A stretch of 64,000 nucleotides of DNA, from positions 18,022-82,021 of IMG/VR virus record IMGVR_UViG_3300009788_000006, one strand, 5' to 3'. The notes under the pieces are model-generated. The model searched no databases. It had not been told where the DNA came from and saw only the letters and a program-made list of their open reading frames with translations. This DNA comes from a virus. Both the position numbers and the translations under genes were made by a program. This document shows positions 63,328-64,000 of this stretch, piece after piece; position 1 is the first letter of the stretch, and each line of letters opens with the position of its first letter.

Positions 63328-64000
63328 ATGAACTACAAGTGTAGGGCCTTGACCGTCATCGCCATCGTCATGATGGCGGCCCAGTTGGGCGCACAGACGA
63401 GTCCATCGGATCAGACCAATATCCCGATCCTCGATCTTGTCCGCGGGCTGTCTGCGGAATCCTACTGCGTGAGCAAATTCGGCAGCAACGCCGCAGTTCC
63501 AAGCGGCTCCCCTGAGCTCGTCTGGTCGCTGTCGTCCACCTACGTCTTCCCGACTACCTCCGAGACCGTGAGAGTCCAGGCCGGGGGCAATGCGGCCGAC
63601 ACCGCGCTCGGGGCTGGCGCAAGAAAGATCTTGGTGGAGGGTCTCGACGAGAACTGGGACCGTGCTACGTCAACTTTGGTCACTGCTGCCGCCGATGCGA
63701 GCTCGGCATCGACGACAACTTTCGTTCGCGTCAATCGGTGCTACCTTCCGGATGACGGCTCGGGCACCTACGGCGTTTCAACCGCATCTAGGGGGGCGAA
63801 TACGGCGGCGGTGACGATCGAGAATACAGCTGCGGGCCAGGATCTGTGCCACATCGGCGCCGGGCAGGGACAGAGCGAGATGGCCATCTACACAGTGCCC
63901 CGGGGATTCACCTGCTATCTGACCGGCGCCCGTGTTGACAACGATGCCAACAAGTCCGCGAACTTCACCTGGTGGCGTCGGCAGGCGGCTGACGATACTG
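63328..64000 (+). CDS. Structural protein with signal-like start (partial)
   Basis: Runs off the end of the window (224 codons visible). A hydrophobic N-terminus (ALTVIAIVMMAAQL) is followed by 'LVEGLDENWDRATSTLVTAAADASSAS...TFVRVNRCYLPDDGSGTYG' and 'LCHIGAGQGQSEMAIYTVPRGFTCYLTGARVDND'. This resembles a virion protein family seen in marine phages (IEN......IA.G.GQS.M..YTVP.G). Role in the virion unknown. Confidence 0.65.
   Translation, partial: MNYKCRALTVIAIVMMAAQLGAQTSPSDQTNIPILDLVRGLSAESYCVSKFGSNAAVPSGSPELVWSLSSTYVFPTTSETVRVQAGGNAADTALGAGARKILVEGLDENWDRATSTLVTAAADASSASTTTFVRVNRCYLPDDGSGTYGVSTASRGANTAAVTIENTAAGQDLCHIGAGQGQSEMAIYTVPRGFTCYLTGARVDNDANKSANFTWWRRQAADDT

Noticed and set aside
1-64000. 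Integrase, transposase, CRISPR array, reverse transcriptase/DGR, toxin-antitoxin pair
   Set aside because: No catalytic motifs, spaced repeats or template/variable repeat pairs were recognised; small RHH and HTH genes alone do not prove a toxin-antitoxin system.

Overview
The window is GC-rich DNA from a tailed double-stranded DNA bacteriophage. A DnaB-type helicase, RecE/RecT-like recombination genes, a terminase large subunit, a portal protein and a MuF-like head protein lie among dozens of small, tightly overlapping genes. No integrase, DNA polymerase, ribosomal gene, transposase or CRISPR array was recognised. One surface-protein C-terminus (FESGFETGDTGEW) resembles tails common in secreted proteins of GC-rich Gram-negative bacteria. 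That hints at such a host, but the host is not established.

Layout. Bases 1-12.5 kb (minus strand) hold a LamG-bearing structural protein, a long string of short coupled genes (several with one membrane span), a 613-residue lipoprotein, a small holin-like membrane protein and about 1.5 kb with little convincing coding that is full of nested inverted repeats. 12.5-14.3 kb (plus) has four small genes and a tRNA-Thr. 14.3-30.1 kb (minus) is the DNA metabolism block: methyltransferase plus SNF2-like helicase, MazG-like protein, an operator-rich control region beside an HTH gene, a NinB-like protein, HNH nuclease, DnaB helicase, a putative helicase loader containing 12-bp iterons, and a RecT-like/RecE-like pair. 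30.2-37.6 kb alternates small minus genes with a plus operon (winged-helix protein, ASCH-like protein, DUF5131 protein, Vsr-like nuclease). 37.6-49.8 kb is mostly minus: small genes, a divergent switch with three palindromic operators, a tRNA cluster, an RNase H-like protein and an 1122-residue tail protein. 50.1-64 kb (plus) is the ParB-like/C5-methyltransferase pair followed by the packaging and head module.

Regulation. Many genes start at the last A of the preceding stop (ATGA, GTGA, TGATG), so translation looks coupled. Several regulatory and module-leading genes instead have a -10 box only 6-8 bases before the start codon, which predicts leaderless mRNAs. Promoters with 17-bp spacers are easy to see.

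The most unusual features are: hairpin-rich apparently non-coding tracts at 10.4-11.9 kb and 41.2-41.6 kb that may be large structured RNAs; an iteron cluster inside the putative loader gene, as in phage lambda O; three GGCAA-N4-TTGCC operators in a divergent promoter; an 11-G tract inside a methyltransferase gene; and a set of genes that become sensible proteins only if one base is skipped. All calls come from reading the sequence. No database search or folding program was run.
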